Assembly (NCBI RefSeq): GCF_026914185.1
Contig: NC_070564.1
Coordinates: 6,820,001 to 6,884,000, forward strand
Length of the DNA stretch: 64,000 nucleotides
DNA from: Puccinia triticina
Taxonomy: Eukaryota; Basidiomycota; Pucciniomycetes; Pucciniales; Pucciniaceae
Direction of reading: 5' to 3'
This document shows positions 1 through 10,855 of the stretch, piece after piece. The notes beneath the pieces were generated by a model, which was not told the DNA's origin, searched no databases, and saw nothing but the letters and a program-made list of their open reading frames with translations. Made by a program: the position numbers and the translations under genes. Numbering within the stretch: the stretch's first letter is position 1; each line of letters opens with the position of its first letter.

Positions 1-798
1 GAAGATGCACCGTCGCCGCAACCGCCAAACCGACCGATCGGCAATTTTCCGGGGGTGGATGAAGAGAAGATGCCCAGCACGCTCAAGCAACTAACATGCC
101 ATTTTCCCTTACCCTGGCATCCGAGCCAATCTTGCCACTCGCTGGCTAGTCTACTCAGCAGGGGAATTTCTTCTCTGAAAGTCTTGACCTTGGTATTCGA
201 AAACATATACTCGGACTCGGATCAAGAATTAAACGACATCGAAAATGAAGAGGACCAGCTAGGTAACCAAGATTCAAGAGCTGAAGGATTGCGGGAGGCT
301 TTCAGAAACTGTCGAAATCTGCAAACTCTCCGACTTGCTGCTCCCGCCGAAATGTTCAGTTTACCGTTCGTCGACCCAATCATCAATAATCTTCAGGCTT
401 TAGAACATTTGCATCTGAAGGGAAATTTGTTTAGTCCACTTTTATTTACGACAAATATGCTTCCCAAGACACTCAAGACCATCGATTGTCAAGCTTATTC
501 GAGCCCCATTCTGCCCTTACTCAGAGCGGTTCGAAATTCTCTGAGCTATCTCACAAATCTTCAATCTCTAACCATCACCACCTACCGACGCAAACCGAGA
601 AACTTTGCTGAAGCCCTCTATGGTCAATTGGACCTTCCCCTTCCCACGGAAGAAGAAACCAGGGACGAGCCCTTATCTTGGGATCTTACTCCAACCGAAG
701 CACTAGTAGAGCAAAGATTGTTGATTCAAGAATGCCAACTTCGATCTATTAAAATCGATGGACCGAGACCTTATGCTCATCCCATTCACAAAAACTAG
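1..798 (+). CDS. LRR / F-box-like protein, 3' end only (5' partial)
   Basis: The frame is open from base 1 to a TAG at 796-798 (265 codons), so the gene starts outside the window. The GTG at 55 and the out-of-frame ATG at 59 are not starts. The protein shows irregular leucine-rich repeats (LQTLRLAAP, LQALEHLHLKGN, LKTIDCQA, LQSLTITT) spaced like the LRR half of fungal F-box/LRR proteins, and an acidic linker (DSDQELNDIENEEDQ). No F-box is visible because the N-terminus is missing. Many rust genomes hold families of such LRR hypotheticals; substrate and partners cannot be told. The coding sense is convincing, the functional label is only by repeat pattern. Confidence 0.6.
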   Translation, partial: EDAPSPQPPNRPIGNFPGVDEEKMPSTLKQLTCHFPLPWHPSQSCHSLASLLSRGISSLKVLTLVFENIYSDSDQELNDIENEEDQLGNQDSRAEGLREAFRNCRNLQTLRLAAPAEMFSLPFVDPIINNLQALEHLHLKGNLFSPLLFTTNMLPKTLKTIDCQAYSSPILPLLRAVRNSLSYLTNLQSLTITTYRRKPRNFAEALYGQLDLPLPTEEETRDEPLSWDLTPTEALVEQRLLIQECQLRSIKIDGPRPYAHPIHKN

Positions 799-1305
799 AG
801 TTTCCCCTTGTCGTTCCCGCTTCTCTACCATACCAGACCATACCCATTCAATTATCTATTTCTGAATCATTTCTCTTCCGTCACTTTTTCCAATTCTCAC
901 ACAATCCAATAGAAAATCCTCGTTGTAAAATTCATCTCCGGTCTTTTGTTCAACCCGCATGCAGAAAGATTCTATGTTTCGAATATTGTTTCCCTCGGTC
1001 GTTCTACATAAATATTTAGTTTTGAGCTCAGCTTCATATTATATACGCATATTTGTTTTGTGCATGCCCTTGGTTTGTTATAAAATTTGTTAAGTTTGCC
1101 CATCATGATCAATCGTTTTGACTGAAAATATGGCTCCGTCCAATTTCAATTCACAAAAGTTTCAATTGGCAGCAGTTGAATAAAAATCGTACCCACCTGT
1201 ACCCACCAAGACTCGTGGCCATTCTGCAGCCAGATTCAGAGCCCTCTTACATACACATATTTAGCTCAATTTCCTTCAGACATGCCATGCTAGGACTAAT
1301 TGAAT
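799..1305. other. intergenic, no gene seen
   Basis: Likely 3' UTR and downstream sequence of the LRR gene. AT-rich with no long frame or repeat that I can support. Confidence 0.5.
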
Positions 1306-1713
1306 CAGTGGATGACTTCCCGTCGTCATTTAGAGAGCTCTAGATGCCCCTCTAAATCCTAAATTAAAACACCTATCAAAAAATCAACCAGTGCACATGA
1401 AATCAATAAATTGTAGGGTTGGGAAAACACTTCTCTTTTTGTCAAAAATTAAGAATTTGGGTGTGTAAATTGAGATCTGGGAGGCTCTCAGACTCGACGG
1501 GAAGTCGTCCAGTGGAGGACTTCCCGTCGGCATTTAGAGAGCTCTAAATGCCTCTCTAATTCCTAAATTAAGACACCTACCAAAACCACGAACAGCACAC
1601 ATGAGAGCAACAAACTACAGGCTTAAGAAAACATTTTCCTTGATCCTGAAAATTAAGAGTTGGGTTGTGTAAATTGAGATCTAGGAGGCTCCCAGACTCG
1701 ACGGGAAGTCCTC
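1306..1713. repeat. tandem pair of a 204-bp unit with inverted ends
   Basis: Two direct copies (1306-1509 and 1510-1713) sit head to tail with an exact 204-bp period and roughly 85% identity. Each unit opens with GGAYGACTTCCCGTCG and closes with its complement CGACGGGAAGTC, and each carries a palindrome after the opening (TTTAGAGAGCTCTAAA in copy 2). A unit with terminal inverted repeats that occurs in tandem suggests a MITE duplicated in place. Confidence 0.7.
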
Positions 1714-2020
1714 CAGTTCCATCGGGCCATCAGAACGGAATCAGAGAAAACGGTACCCAACCGCACCAATGAGGTTGTTTCCAGTGCTGTCAGGTGTTTG
1801 TATTTTAGTGCATGGACTTGGTAAGTTGGTATAATCACTAGAAGAGAGGCTCACGGCCGAAGAAGGGGTAATCGTGTTCCGGAAGTCACAGATTATCTAT
1901 CCCTATCATAGATTCAGTTTTACATACATACATATTTGCCCCCACTACCTTGCAGTCCTTCCACGGTCTACCGAAATAAAATTGTTTGTACAGCGCCCGC
2001 AGCGTCAGATGCGCTGGTTT
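1714..2020. other. intergenic, no gene seen
   Basis: Unique-looking sequence between the 204-bp repeat and the AcademH-like element. The short reverse frames here have no recognisable content. Confidence 0.4.
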
Positions 2021-2029
2021 AGGCACAGG

Positions 2030-2567
2030 CTAGCTTAACTAAGCCTCTTGAACGGAGGGTCCGGGGAACCCCGCCCGGAGGGCTCTCCGCAGGAGAGGCT
2101 TATGAGTTATGTCTTGATTTAAGCAGGAGCAGAAAGGATCTGCTACACTAAAAATCCCAACCAATATAGAAAAACTGAATACACAGAGCTGTAGGTTCTG
2201 TTCTTGCAAGGAATTTGAGCCACTTATCTATCTTGTAGCCAGAAAAACAACTCCTGGAGTCCCAAACAAGTGGAGCCTCATTTGGAAGACTTGTGCATTT
2301 TTGATCTTTTGAAAAGGTCAACAGATTGAGATAGAAAAAATCTGAGTAGACCAAAATGTAGAGAAAGAAAAGTAGCATAGGGTACAGATAGGGCATATTG
2401 GTGGAGAGGCTGGGGGAGGAGCTATAAAATTTTTAAAAACCTCTCAGCCAAATGAACTTTCTGCTCCCGCGTAAAATTTGGGATAATGCACAAGTCCCTC
2501 CCTGCGGGAGGGGCGGCTTCGCCGCCAGCCACAGCGCTCCCACCAGGGGGGACTTGTGTTAAGTTAG
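2030..2567. mobile_element. non-autonomous AcademH-like element, 9-bp TSD
   Basis: The 538-bp element is flanked by perfect 9-bp direct repeats AGGCACAGG (2021-2029 and 2568-2576). The ends are CTAGCTTAAC (left) and the complement of CTAACTTAAC (right), the same consensus CKARCTTAAC as the autonomous element at 41872. Each end is followed inward by a GC-rich hairpin: AAGCCTCT...AGAGGCTT at 2039-2102 and AAGTCCCTCC...GGGGGGACTT at 2490-2555. There is no coding capacity. It ends 212 bp before the CDC10 start codon, so it lies in or beside that promoter. Confidence 0.85.
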
Positions 2568-2779
2568 AGGCACAGGAGCCTCCTTTCTTTCCCGGAAGAG
2601 GGGCTCCCGGACTCGCACGAAGCGAGTTGGCTGTTGGCACACATGACACAACCCCCTATAATCCATTCGACCCTTCACCACTCATCTATCCATCCAGCTC
2701 AGCCCGTCCTCGAACCTACTTCGTTGCCTTATATTCGGCTTGATCGATCGATCAGCTCGACAGCTCAAATATATAAAAA

Positions 2780-4187
2780 ATGGCGGATGAGGCAATCACT
2801 CGTTTGAACTCCTATGTCGGCTTTGACTCGATCACCCGTCAAATCGAGCACAAGCTTCTCAAACGTGGTTTCCAGTTTAATGCCATGGTGGTCGGCCAAA
2901 CCGGTCTCGGGAAATCTTCGCTGATCAATACTATCTTTGCTAGTCATCTGATCGACTCCAAGGGCCGGCTTGAGGCTGATGAGCCCATTCGTCAAACCAC
3001 AGAAATTCAGGCCGTCAGCCATGGTCAGTCGGTGTTTCTAGTCACCCTCGATTATGATATTGGTCATATCATCGTCTTCAATGGAATCATGTCCTGACGT
3101 GCTTATCTACGGTATCTGACATTTGTCGCTGCAGTGGTTGTTGAGAACAACGTCAAACTCCGCTTAAACATCGTCGATACACCTGGATATGGAGATCTAG
3201 TCAATAACGATGGCTGCTGGGAGCCGATCATCAAGTACATCAAAGATCAACACTCGGCTTATCTTCGCAAGGAACTCACTGCGCAACGAGACAAACACAT
3301 CCAAGACACTCGCATACATTGCTGCATCTATTTTATCGCACCCACCGGACATGGGCTGAGGGTCAGTTTAAGTTTCCTCCAGGTATCTGTGTATGGCCAC
3401 GACTGGAATCCTATCATGAGCTAATTTTCTTACTAAAAATTATGTTTCTTTTGTTTCAATGATAGCCCATTGACATCATTGTAATGAAGAAGCTTAGCGA
3501 GGTCGTTAACATTGTGCCTGTGATTGCCAAGTCGGATAGCCTTACACTGGAAGAGCGTGAGGCATTCAAAGTTAGGGTCAGTGTGGGAAGCACTAACTGT
3601 TACCATTTGGCTGGTACTCAACTGAATCGAGCCCGTTTGCTGCGCCTGTAGATTCGAGATGAATTGCATTACCACAATATCCGGTTGTACCCCTTTGACA
3701 GCGAAGATCAAGACGCAGAGGAACTGCAGTTAAACGAAGCCATCAGGGTCAGTTGTCTCTGATGTTGATTGAAGCATCAAATTTGAAGGAATTCTGACTG
3801 GACTGACTTATTGACTTATTTTTGGTTGCATGGTGCAGAACATGATTCCTTTTGCTGTTGTCGGCTCCGAGCGTAACGTGATCGTAGATGGCAAACCCGT
3901 TCGAGGCAGGAAGAATAGGTGGGGGGTCATCAATGTTGAAAATGAACAGCATTGCGAATTCAACTATCTCAGGAACTTTTTAACCCGGTGTGTGAGAAGT
4001 TGATATTATATTTCCAACCAATGGACCTGAAACTTATCTCGCTATATAACTTTCTAGAACGCACTTACAAGACTTGGTTGAGACTACTGCCCAGATCCAC
4101 TATGAGGCATTCAGAAGCAAGCAACTATTGGCATTGAAAGAATCTAGCGCCAATAAGGCCCACCAGCCTCAATCCAATGGAGCTTAG
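2780..4187 (+). CDS. CDC10: septin Cdc10 (6 exons)
   Basis: Septin GTPase that polymerises with other septins into filaments at the bud neck, septum or hyphal cortex and scaffolds cytokinesis. Exons: 2780-3023, 3135-3361, 3466-3576, 3652-3747, 3839-3987, 4058-4187, giving 318 residues (S. cerevisiae Cdc10 has 322). The start is the ATG at 2780, followed by SYVGFDSITRQIEHKLLKRG, the typical Cdc10 opening with its polybasic patch. Visible GTPase motifs: P-loop GQTGLGKS (39-46), DTPG (96-99), AKSD (178-181). The septin unique element includes VVGSERNVI and GRKNRWGVINVE, and the tail reads THLQDLVETT. Like yeast Cdc10 it lacks a long C-terminal coiled coil. All junctions are GT-AG; the first four donors are all GTCAGT. 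The gene appears intact; a 538-bp transposon lies 212 bp upstream. Confidence 0.95.
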
Positions 4188-5143
4188 AGGATGCGAAGAG
4201 TCGGTCTTTCGGATCCTCAACTGGGATCTGAGATGGCAATCGCTTCCTTGCCGTGCTTATTTCTTTGTTTTCTATTGGTTGGTAAGGACTCCAGCGCATT
4301 TCAAATCACATTCCCCTTCGCACCATCGACAAATCTTGCATTCCTGATAAACCACAATTTTCGGCAAAAAAAGGATAAAGAATAAAGAGTCAACCAATCA
4401 TTGATAAAGAAATAACGAGGCAGTCTTGTCCGAGGTGGCATTATTTTTCTCTGCCTTTTTTCGTGGATTCTAGAATCACACCTACTTAATTTATTTATTT
4501 ATCTCATATGAAGGCTCTTTATTTACTTTTTTGGTTATGTTGTGTTTGCTTTTTTGCTAAGAACTTCTGGCAAAAATAAAGTGTTTTTGATACCTGCCCT
4601 GGGGAGATGTTGGTGCGGATTGCTACACACAAACTCGAATCATCCCTTTCCTGAGGTTGCGGATAGATGCTCCGCACGCGAAATGTGAGCCTCCAATTGC
4701 AGGACTTGGGAATAAGTGGCAAATTTTGAAATGGATCCTGAGGACCACTTTCAGTGTCACTGCAGACTTCTTTACCACATTAAAACTACCCCATCCTATA
4801 GGGTCATAGGCCAAATGGCCCACCCTGAGGACCAAGTTGCAGGCCCACATCAGGAGATTGACTTTAGCCAGAAGCAGACAAAGTCTGAAGAGGACCAAGT
4901 TACTTACTTGAGGAGGCTTAAGTATTTTCAAGGTCAGTCCTTGAGGAGGCTCAAATGTTGACAAGGGAAGCAGGAATGATGATCTAAATTTCCTTATCTA
5001 GCTCACTTAAGACATAAGTAGTCTAAATACATGATGATAAACTTATGGGTATGCATAGTGAAGTAGGAAGAAAATGGGATAAAAAACACTGAAAAGGAGA
5101 AAAGAGAACAAAGGAGAGTAAGATTCCACCACATCTGGTTTAA
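4188..5143. other. CDC10 3' region and intergenic DNA
   Basis: An AATAAA at about 4380 is a plausible poly(A) signal for CDC10. The rest holds only short frames, including one at 4716-4961 that is a run of near-repeats around GAGGACCA and GAGGAGGCT, not protein-like. No gene is supported. Confidence 0.4.
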
Positions 5144-5529
5144 TGTTATGAGCTGTAGCACGGGCTCCACAGCGCAGAATCACATATACATAGACTACAC
5201 GTACATGTCACGGACTATACTCAAGGTTTGAGAGGCTGGAGATCCAAGCCTCTTCCTCATCCTGCAATCTACCATCTTGGATCCAGAACCCCCAGAACCC
5301 CAGAATCCAGACTCTATCTTCCTCTCCATAGAACAGACCATAACATATTGCAGGATCTGCTTCACGGAGACAAAGACTAAGAACCCAACAGACCAACAAG
5401 AACCAGAATGCTCCGCCTCCAAAACCTTGAATATCCTGACTCCAAAACCTTGAATATCCCGCACTCTGCTCTCAGAAAACCAAATCTGCTCTTAGAAACC
5501 TTGAATATCCCGCTCTGACATCACACCCA
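5144..5529 (+). repeat. 5' LTR of the gypsy element
   Basis: Begins TGTTATGAGC and ends with CA a few bases before the PBS; the exact 3' edge (5525 or 5529) is uncertain. It matches the 3' LTR start at 17065. Its 3' half contains three copies of a CCAAAACCTTGAATATCC-like block (5417-5513). Confidence 0.75.
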
Positions 5530-5534
5530 ACCCT

Positions 5535-5543
5535 TGGTATCAG
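5535..5543 (+). promoter_or_regulatory. primer-binding site, tRNA-iMet type
   Basis: TGGTATCAG directly after the 5' LTR is complementary to the 3' end of initiator tRNA-Met, the usual primer of chromoviruses. With the hAT insertion removed, the gag ATG lies only a few bases downstream, so the native leader is very short. Confidence 0.75.
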
Positions 5544-6138
5544 CAATACCAACACTGGGAAGTTACATTACATTACGTTACTGGGGCATAATCTGTAATG
5601 TAACTATTCTCCATTACTTTGCCAGCCGTTATGTTACTCAGTAACAATTCAGTATGGGCGCTCTCCGTAACTTAGCTTGTGTACTTGATGTTTTTCTCCA
5701 GGCCAGTTTTAACGTAACAGCCAGTAACGCGCCGTAACGGCCTAAAGCTTGTTTAGGCTCTCTATCGGGCTTGGCCCGGGGTACCGGGGGAGCTGTGGTT
5801 GTTGTGTGACCCTTGCCAAGTCCAGGCCTAGCTGGATCTAGTTTTCTCCACCAAAGACCAAACCATTCCCCCAAGCGACCTCAACTACACCCCAGCCAAG
5901 AAAATGACCTCTCAAATGACAGAAGCTGGACCAAATGTCCAAGATTTAAATGCAGAGACAAACGGGAACAAATCTGACCAATCCAATATCCAACTCTGCC
6001 GATCAACACAAGCCTCATCTGTCCTTGCCTGTGAGAAGCTTAGTCAAAGTCAGTCCCAAAGTTCAAAACAAACAGTCGCCCCCTCGTCTGATTCAGGCCA
6101 GTCCACTATGTTGCGAAAAAACAAGCGCAAACAGAAGA

Positions 6139-7376
6139 CACTGCAAGAAAAACTCTAGAAACTGCTTGCAGTTGAGATGCAAGAGCTCAAGGCAAGCTGT
6201 GCCTCATGCAAGAATTAAGCGCTGGGTGATCCCATGCACATTGTCTAATTTATGCAAGAGTGAGTCTAAGGTACAAAAAACTAAGTACAACAGCTGATAC
6301 CTGTGCAAATCCCCCTTTAATATGCACATACCCCTTTCATGTGCATATATCCCTTTTGGATGCATTCACCCCTTTCATAATGTGTACATAGTCCTTTATG
6401 TGCACATACGCCTTTCATGTGTGTATATCCCTTTCATGTGCATGTATCCCATTCACAATGTGTACATACCCCTTTCATCATGTGTTAATGACCCTTTCAT
6501 GTTTACATGTCCCCTTTGAGTTTTTTAGGTCCCTTTTAGCAGCAATGGGCCACTGCACTACCCTAACGTTATTGGACAATAACTGTTAGTGTAGCCATTT
6601 TATTGACTCCCAAATTCATGTTATTTGTTATCTCAGACACAAGTATCCATAATAACAATAACAGGAAATAACAGCAATAACAACAATAACAGGCATTTTA
6701 TTGCTACTAACAGGATACAATAACAGTTATTGCTGTTATCCATCACTATTTCCTGGGCAAGTTCCTGTATTGTTAGCAACACAAAAAACAATATAACAGA
6801 AAATGTTGTTATTGTTAGCTGGTTTTGGCTAGAATACACTACACTAACAAATAATGTTAGTGTATTCGCCCACCGTTGCTTTTAGTACCCCTTTTATCAT
6901 TCAGGTTTACATACCCCTTTGATGTTTACATATCCCTTTCATGTGCAAATACCCATTACTGCACATACCCCTTTCATGCATAATTACCCCTTTCATGCAT
7001 ACCCCCTTTCATCATGTGTACATATCCCTTTTATGTGTTAATACACCTCCTGACATTCCCCTTTCATGTGTACATATTTCTTTCATCTGTACATATCCAT
7101 TTCATGTGTACATACACTTTTTATGTTATTCTGGCTGGATTCAATGGTGCATGGAGTGTTTAATAAAAGAAAATGAAAGGGTGCTCAGGGGATGCTCATT
7201 TGCCTCAGCCTAATGCATGAGCACTCCAGCATGTTCAGCATTGAGATGCTGAACAAGGTACACACTCAAGGTGCACCAGCACAGAATTTGGGTGCTTGAC
7301 TCCAGCTTGAGCTGAAGCTTGATTGAAGCTTGCTGCATCTCAACTGCAAGCAGTTTCTAGAGTTTTTCTTGCAGTG
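6139..7376. mobile_element. CACTA-type non-autonomous element, copy 1
   Basis: Near-perfect inverted ends of about 42 bp, starting CACTGCAAGAAAAACTCTAG, enclose 1238 bp. The trinucleotide AGA flanks both sides (6136-6138, 7377-7379). CACTR ends with a 3-bp duplication are the hallmark of the CACTA/EnSpm superfamily. Removing the element plus one AGA restores the hAT transposase frame. There is no transposase of its own; the inside is mainly a minisatellite. A second copy in opposite orientation is at 18261. Confidence 0.8.
6318..7130. repeat. 19-bp minisatellite, consensus TGTRCATAYCCCTTTCATG
   Basis: Degenerate tandem units with the core CCCCTTTCATG recur about 20 times, in two blocks (6318-6525 and 6895-7130). 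The middle, about 6547-6878, is a different sequence rich in AATAAC with inverted flanks around CACTA/TTAGTGTA, perhaps a further small insertion. Units vary in length and sequence and no cas-like genes exist, so this is not a CRISPR. Confidence 0.75.
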
Positions 7377-9847
7377 AGAGAGCCCGGTCACAGTCCTCAC
7401 CCCAGCCTGGAGTCAAGAAACCAACCAAAAAGCGCACGGTTCCTGATAAGTCAACTTGGGCCGTTAAAGATTGACCGGTGTGTGAACCAGTAAAAATAAC
7501 AAGCAAATGAAACACAGCTAATATTTGGTTCATTTTTGGCGGGGGGGGGGGGTTTCAAGGCTAAGCAGGCAGATGGAAACGCATATGATTTCAACCAGGA
7601 TTCCGACTGCTCAATCATCCAGCCCAGAGAGAAGAAGACAACCAAAGAGACCTTTTACAACAAGGTTCTTGCATACTTTCACAACCCTGTGTGGAAGCAG
7701 GGAGACAAGCCGAATACCACACTCAACTACAAGTGTAAGTGGTGCAGCCAATGGACTCGAGCTCATCCGCCATCAAACATAAACTTGAAGATGCATTGAG
7801 ACGGCTCTACTCAGTCAGAAAAGAAGAGTCACGGTTTTCCAAATCAAAAAGAAGCAAAGACACAAGGAGCAAAGTTACCACTAACTGTCAGCAAACATAA
7901 TCTTCAACAAAGTCAGGGCGGTGGCGACTTACAGCAAACCTCGATGAATGGATTTGTCCAAGTCAAGGTTGTTTTTTGCAACTGCGTCCTTAATCAGATC
8001 ATCATGATTTGGCAGCTTTGACAGGCTCTGGCGTGGAGCCGCATCAAGGACAAACATCTTTGAGCTGCCTTTCTGTATACAAATCCCAAGGCATTTCTCT
8101 ACAGTTGGAGGTGGTCCGCCGACGAGTTCAAAAAGCTGTACTTGATGCTCAAGAATCATGTCTTTGATGAGTTGAAGGTACGTTCCTCATTTTGCTTTGA
8201 TTTTCCACTGTGTTCTTTTTGTGAATGCTGATCTGAAAAATCCATTTCCACTCAATATTGATAAGAATCTTGACACAAGATTTACTTTGATCCATGATGT
8301 ATGGACAACCAAAGGGAACAGGTTATTTCATCAGTGCCGCCGTCGCTTACATCAATCCAAACTGGGAATATACTTTACGCCACCTGACCTTGAAGATGAT
8401 ACCGTGGAAACATCATGGCCACCTCTTAGCGCGGCCAATCGCTACCCTCCTCAACAAACAAGAACTCTATACCAAGATGCTTGCACAAACCACGGACTCA
8501 GGATCCAATAATAACACAATGGCGAAGGAAATGGCTTCATTGCTCGAGAAAGATTATTTGGTAGACTCTTGGAAGCCATCTAGTATGCACATTAGGTGCT
8601 TCTGTCACAAGCTCACATTGATTGTCAATGCAGGCCTTGTGGCGCTTGCTCTTAAGACATTACCTCCTGCAAAAACAAAGGAGTCTGTCCTCAGTTTCTT
8701 TCCGGTTCTCGGCAAACTGCTTGAGGAAGACAAAGAACAGCTCCCCAATATGGCTGATTTAAGGCTGGCGCCAGATTCTGAGAAAACAAAAACCAGCCCA
8801 ACGACAAATACCAACACAACAACCTGCAACGATGGCCATGACATTGATGAAGCATCTGAAAGCAATTATGGTAATGCCAATGACAAGCTCTCTGATGATG
8901 ACTCATCAGTTGCTTGTAAGACAGTTGATGATCAGGAACAATCTCCAAATCCGATCAGTAAGACTACCTGCCTTCAAGAACTCACACAGAAACTCGATGT
9001 TGTGATCAAACAAATCACTTGATCAGCAGCGCAGCGGACCAGCTTTGATTGCACAGACAAGAAGCTGAACCTCAAAGTTTCGCCGTTGATTGCTGGATAC
9101 GGCATCAGATGGAACATTAAATATCAAAGTCACCGGAAAGCAATTGAGGCCAGGGACGTCATTGACTGCCTTTTAAAGGAAGATCAACAGCACAACAACA
9201 GTGTGTTGTTTTATTTTCTCCAACGTTTTACATCTCAGGTGACACAACAGGCAACTACGCATGAGGACAAAATAGACACATTCTTGAAGGCCAAAATTTT
9301 GTTTGAGGAAGGAGATTTGGATCACAAAACAACACCATTGAAATGGTGGAAGGCCAACTCAAAATCCTATCCAACACTATCTCGGATGGCGCGTGCGTAC
9401 CTTGGCTGCTCAGGAAGCTTGTGTGCAGTGGAGAGACTCTTCTCCGCTGCTTCTGATGTGTGCAGCAGTAGCCGGGGTAGCTTGCTCCCTTCCACTATGT
9501 CCCGCTCCGTCAGCAGCCTCATGTGGCTATGTGAAGGAGTGCCTCTTACAGGAGACTTTGCAGAGGCAGGGAAAGCTTTGTCCACTCTAGTCCCCTTGAC
9601 CTCAACCAAAAAATAAGAAAATTTCATTTTTTACTTCTCTTGACCAGTAACAATTACATTTCCTTTCTGTAACAATGTTTTTATTCCCTGCTCCAATAAT
9701 GTAACAAGAGGGAATCCCAATTTCCACAAAAAAAAAACGTATTGAGCCAGCATTACCAGTAACGGTAATGGTAACAATGAGAAAAACGTTACATTATTGT
9801 TACGTTACTTGTTACTGGTAACGTAACTTCCCAGTGTTGGCAATACA

Positions 9848-10855
9848 ATGGATGCCTCCAAACCCGCCAAACTCCAACAACAACTGGCCAACATCACCAA
9901 GAAGGCTTATGAAGAGGAGAAAAAAGGCCCCCAGGCCAAGGACAAGTTGGAGGACGCACTCCGCAATCAGAACCCACCTCTCCCCCCACCGACCGCTGGA
10001 GCGGAGGTAGCCGCAACCAAGGCCCCCAAGGTTTCCCAACCCAACAAGTTTAACGGCAAACGCGGAGCGGCGGCAGAGACTTTTGCCCGGCAGGTAAGCA
10101 TCTATATCACCTTGAACAAAGCCTTGTTCCTGACCAACGCAAAATCAGTCCTATTTGTGTCCTTGTACATGACCAGAACTGCAGGCGTATGGGCCGCCCC
10201 GTTCCTTGACCAGGCGGCAGTGGACCCGCCCAGCCTGACCTATGTGGAGTTCATGGCGTCCTTCTGGGCCATGTTTTTTGACCTGGAAAAGAAGACAAAG
10301 GCGGAACAAGCCCTCCGAGTGCTGAAGCAGACCGGGTCCGTGGAAGACTACACCTACTCCTTCATCCAGCACGCTTCTGCAGCGGGGCGGGAAATCCCCA
10401 CCCTGATCAGCCAGTACTGCCAGGGCCTGAAGCGGGACATCCAGATGGGGCTCATCTTTTCCCGCACCACATTTGCAACTGTTAATGAGGTTGCTAGCTT
10501 GGAACTAGAGCTTGACACGGCAATGAGCTGAGGGGAGACCGGAACAGCGCCAACCAAACAGAAGATTGACCCTGACGCCATGTACCTATTGGCGTTAAAC
10601 AGACGACTCTCCAACTCCGAGAAGGTCCGGATGATGCGGGAAGGACTCTGTTTCCAATGCGGAGTACAGGGCCACATATCCTGCAACTGTCCAACCAAGA
10701 AGGGAAAAGGCCGCGGGAACGCCAGGATTGCTGCAATGGAGGATTGGATCCACCAACTAGTGGAAGGGATGGTGGCAATAGGCGGAGGTGGACCAGCGGA
10801 TAAAGGCAGAAAAGGCCGGGCCGACTCGTCAAAAAATGGAGGTGCTCAGGAATGA
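9848..10855 (+). pseudogene. gypsy gag with one premature stop
   Basis: Structural protein that packages the retroelement RNA. From the ATG at 9848 the frame runs to a TGA at 10529-10531 and then continues in the same frame to 10855 (335 codons in all). The second part contains a CCHC zinc knuckle, CFQCGVQGHISCNC (10655-10696), which binds nucleic acid. Retrotransposon gag-like residues such as WAAPFLDQA and VEFMASFWAMFFDLEKKTKAEQ precede it. The stop fits a CGA-to-TGA change. It overlaps the protease frame by 4 bases (10852-10855). Confidence 0.85.

Larger units (their letters stand above)
5904..9616 (+). pseudogene. hAT transposase, broken
   Basis: Cut-and-paste transposase remnant. An N-terminal exon starts at the ATG at 5904, is split at 6138 by the CACTA-type insertion, and continues in frame from 7380 (basic PTKKRTV segment). 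A BED-type zinc finger follows at about 7722-7796 (YKCKWCSQW...NLKMH). Then come WSRIKDKHL at about 8030 and a DSGSNNNTM block at about 8496-8522 matching the hAT TDNASNN region. The C-terminal dimerisation domain is at 9086-9616 (KWWKANSKSYPTLSRMARAYL, AVERLFSAAS). In-frame stops occur at 7797 (HRD expected, TGA for CGA) and in the 8000-8070 stretch, and the frame shifts between blocks. It is not functional. Confidence 0.85.
5550..9839 (+). mobile_element. hAT DNA transposon inside the gypsy leader
   Basis: Terminal inverted repeats CAACACTGGGAAGTTAC (5550) and the exact complement ending at 9839 enclose 4290 bp. The flanking repeat GCAATAC occurs at 5543-5549 and 9840-9846, giving 7 of the 8 bp expected of a hAT target duplication. 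Subterminal regions are rich in GTTAC/GTAAC. It carries a decayed hAT transposase gene (5904-9616) and is itself interrupted by a CACTA-type element (6139-7376). Its insertion separates the gypsy PBS from the gag start codon. Confidence 0.88.

Noticed and set aside
6318..7130. Regularly spaced CCCCTTTCATG units resembling a CRISPR array
   Set aside because: The units vary in sequence and length, have no unique spacers, lie inside a eukaryotic transposon and lack cas genes.
7929..8159. Minus-strand frame inside the hAT
   Set aside because: It is a shadow of the decayed hAT transposase, whose + reading gives SWRWSADEFKKLYL-like content here.
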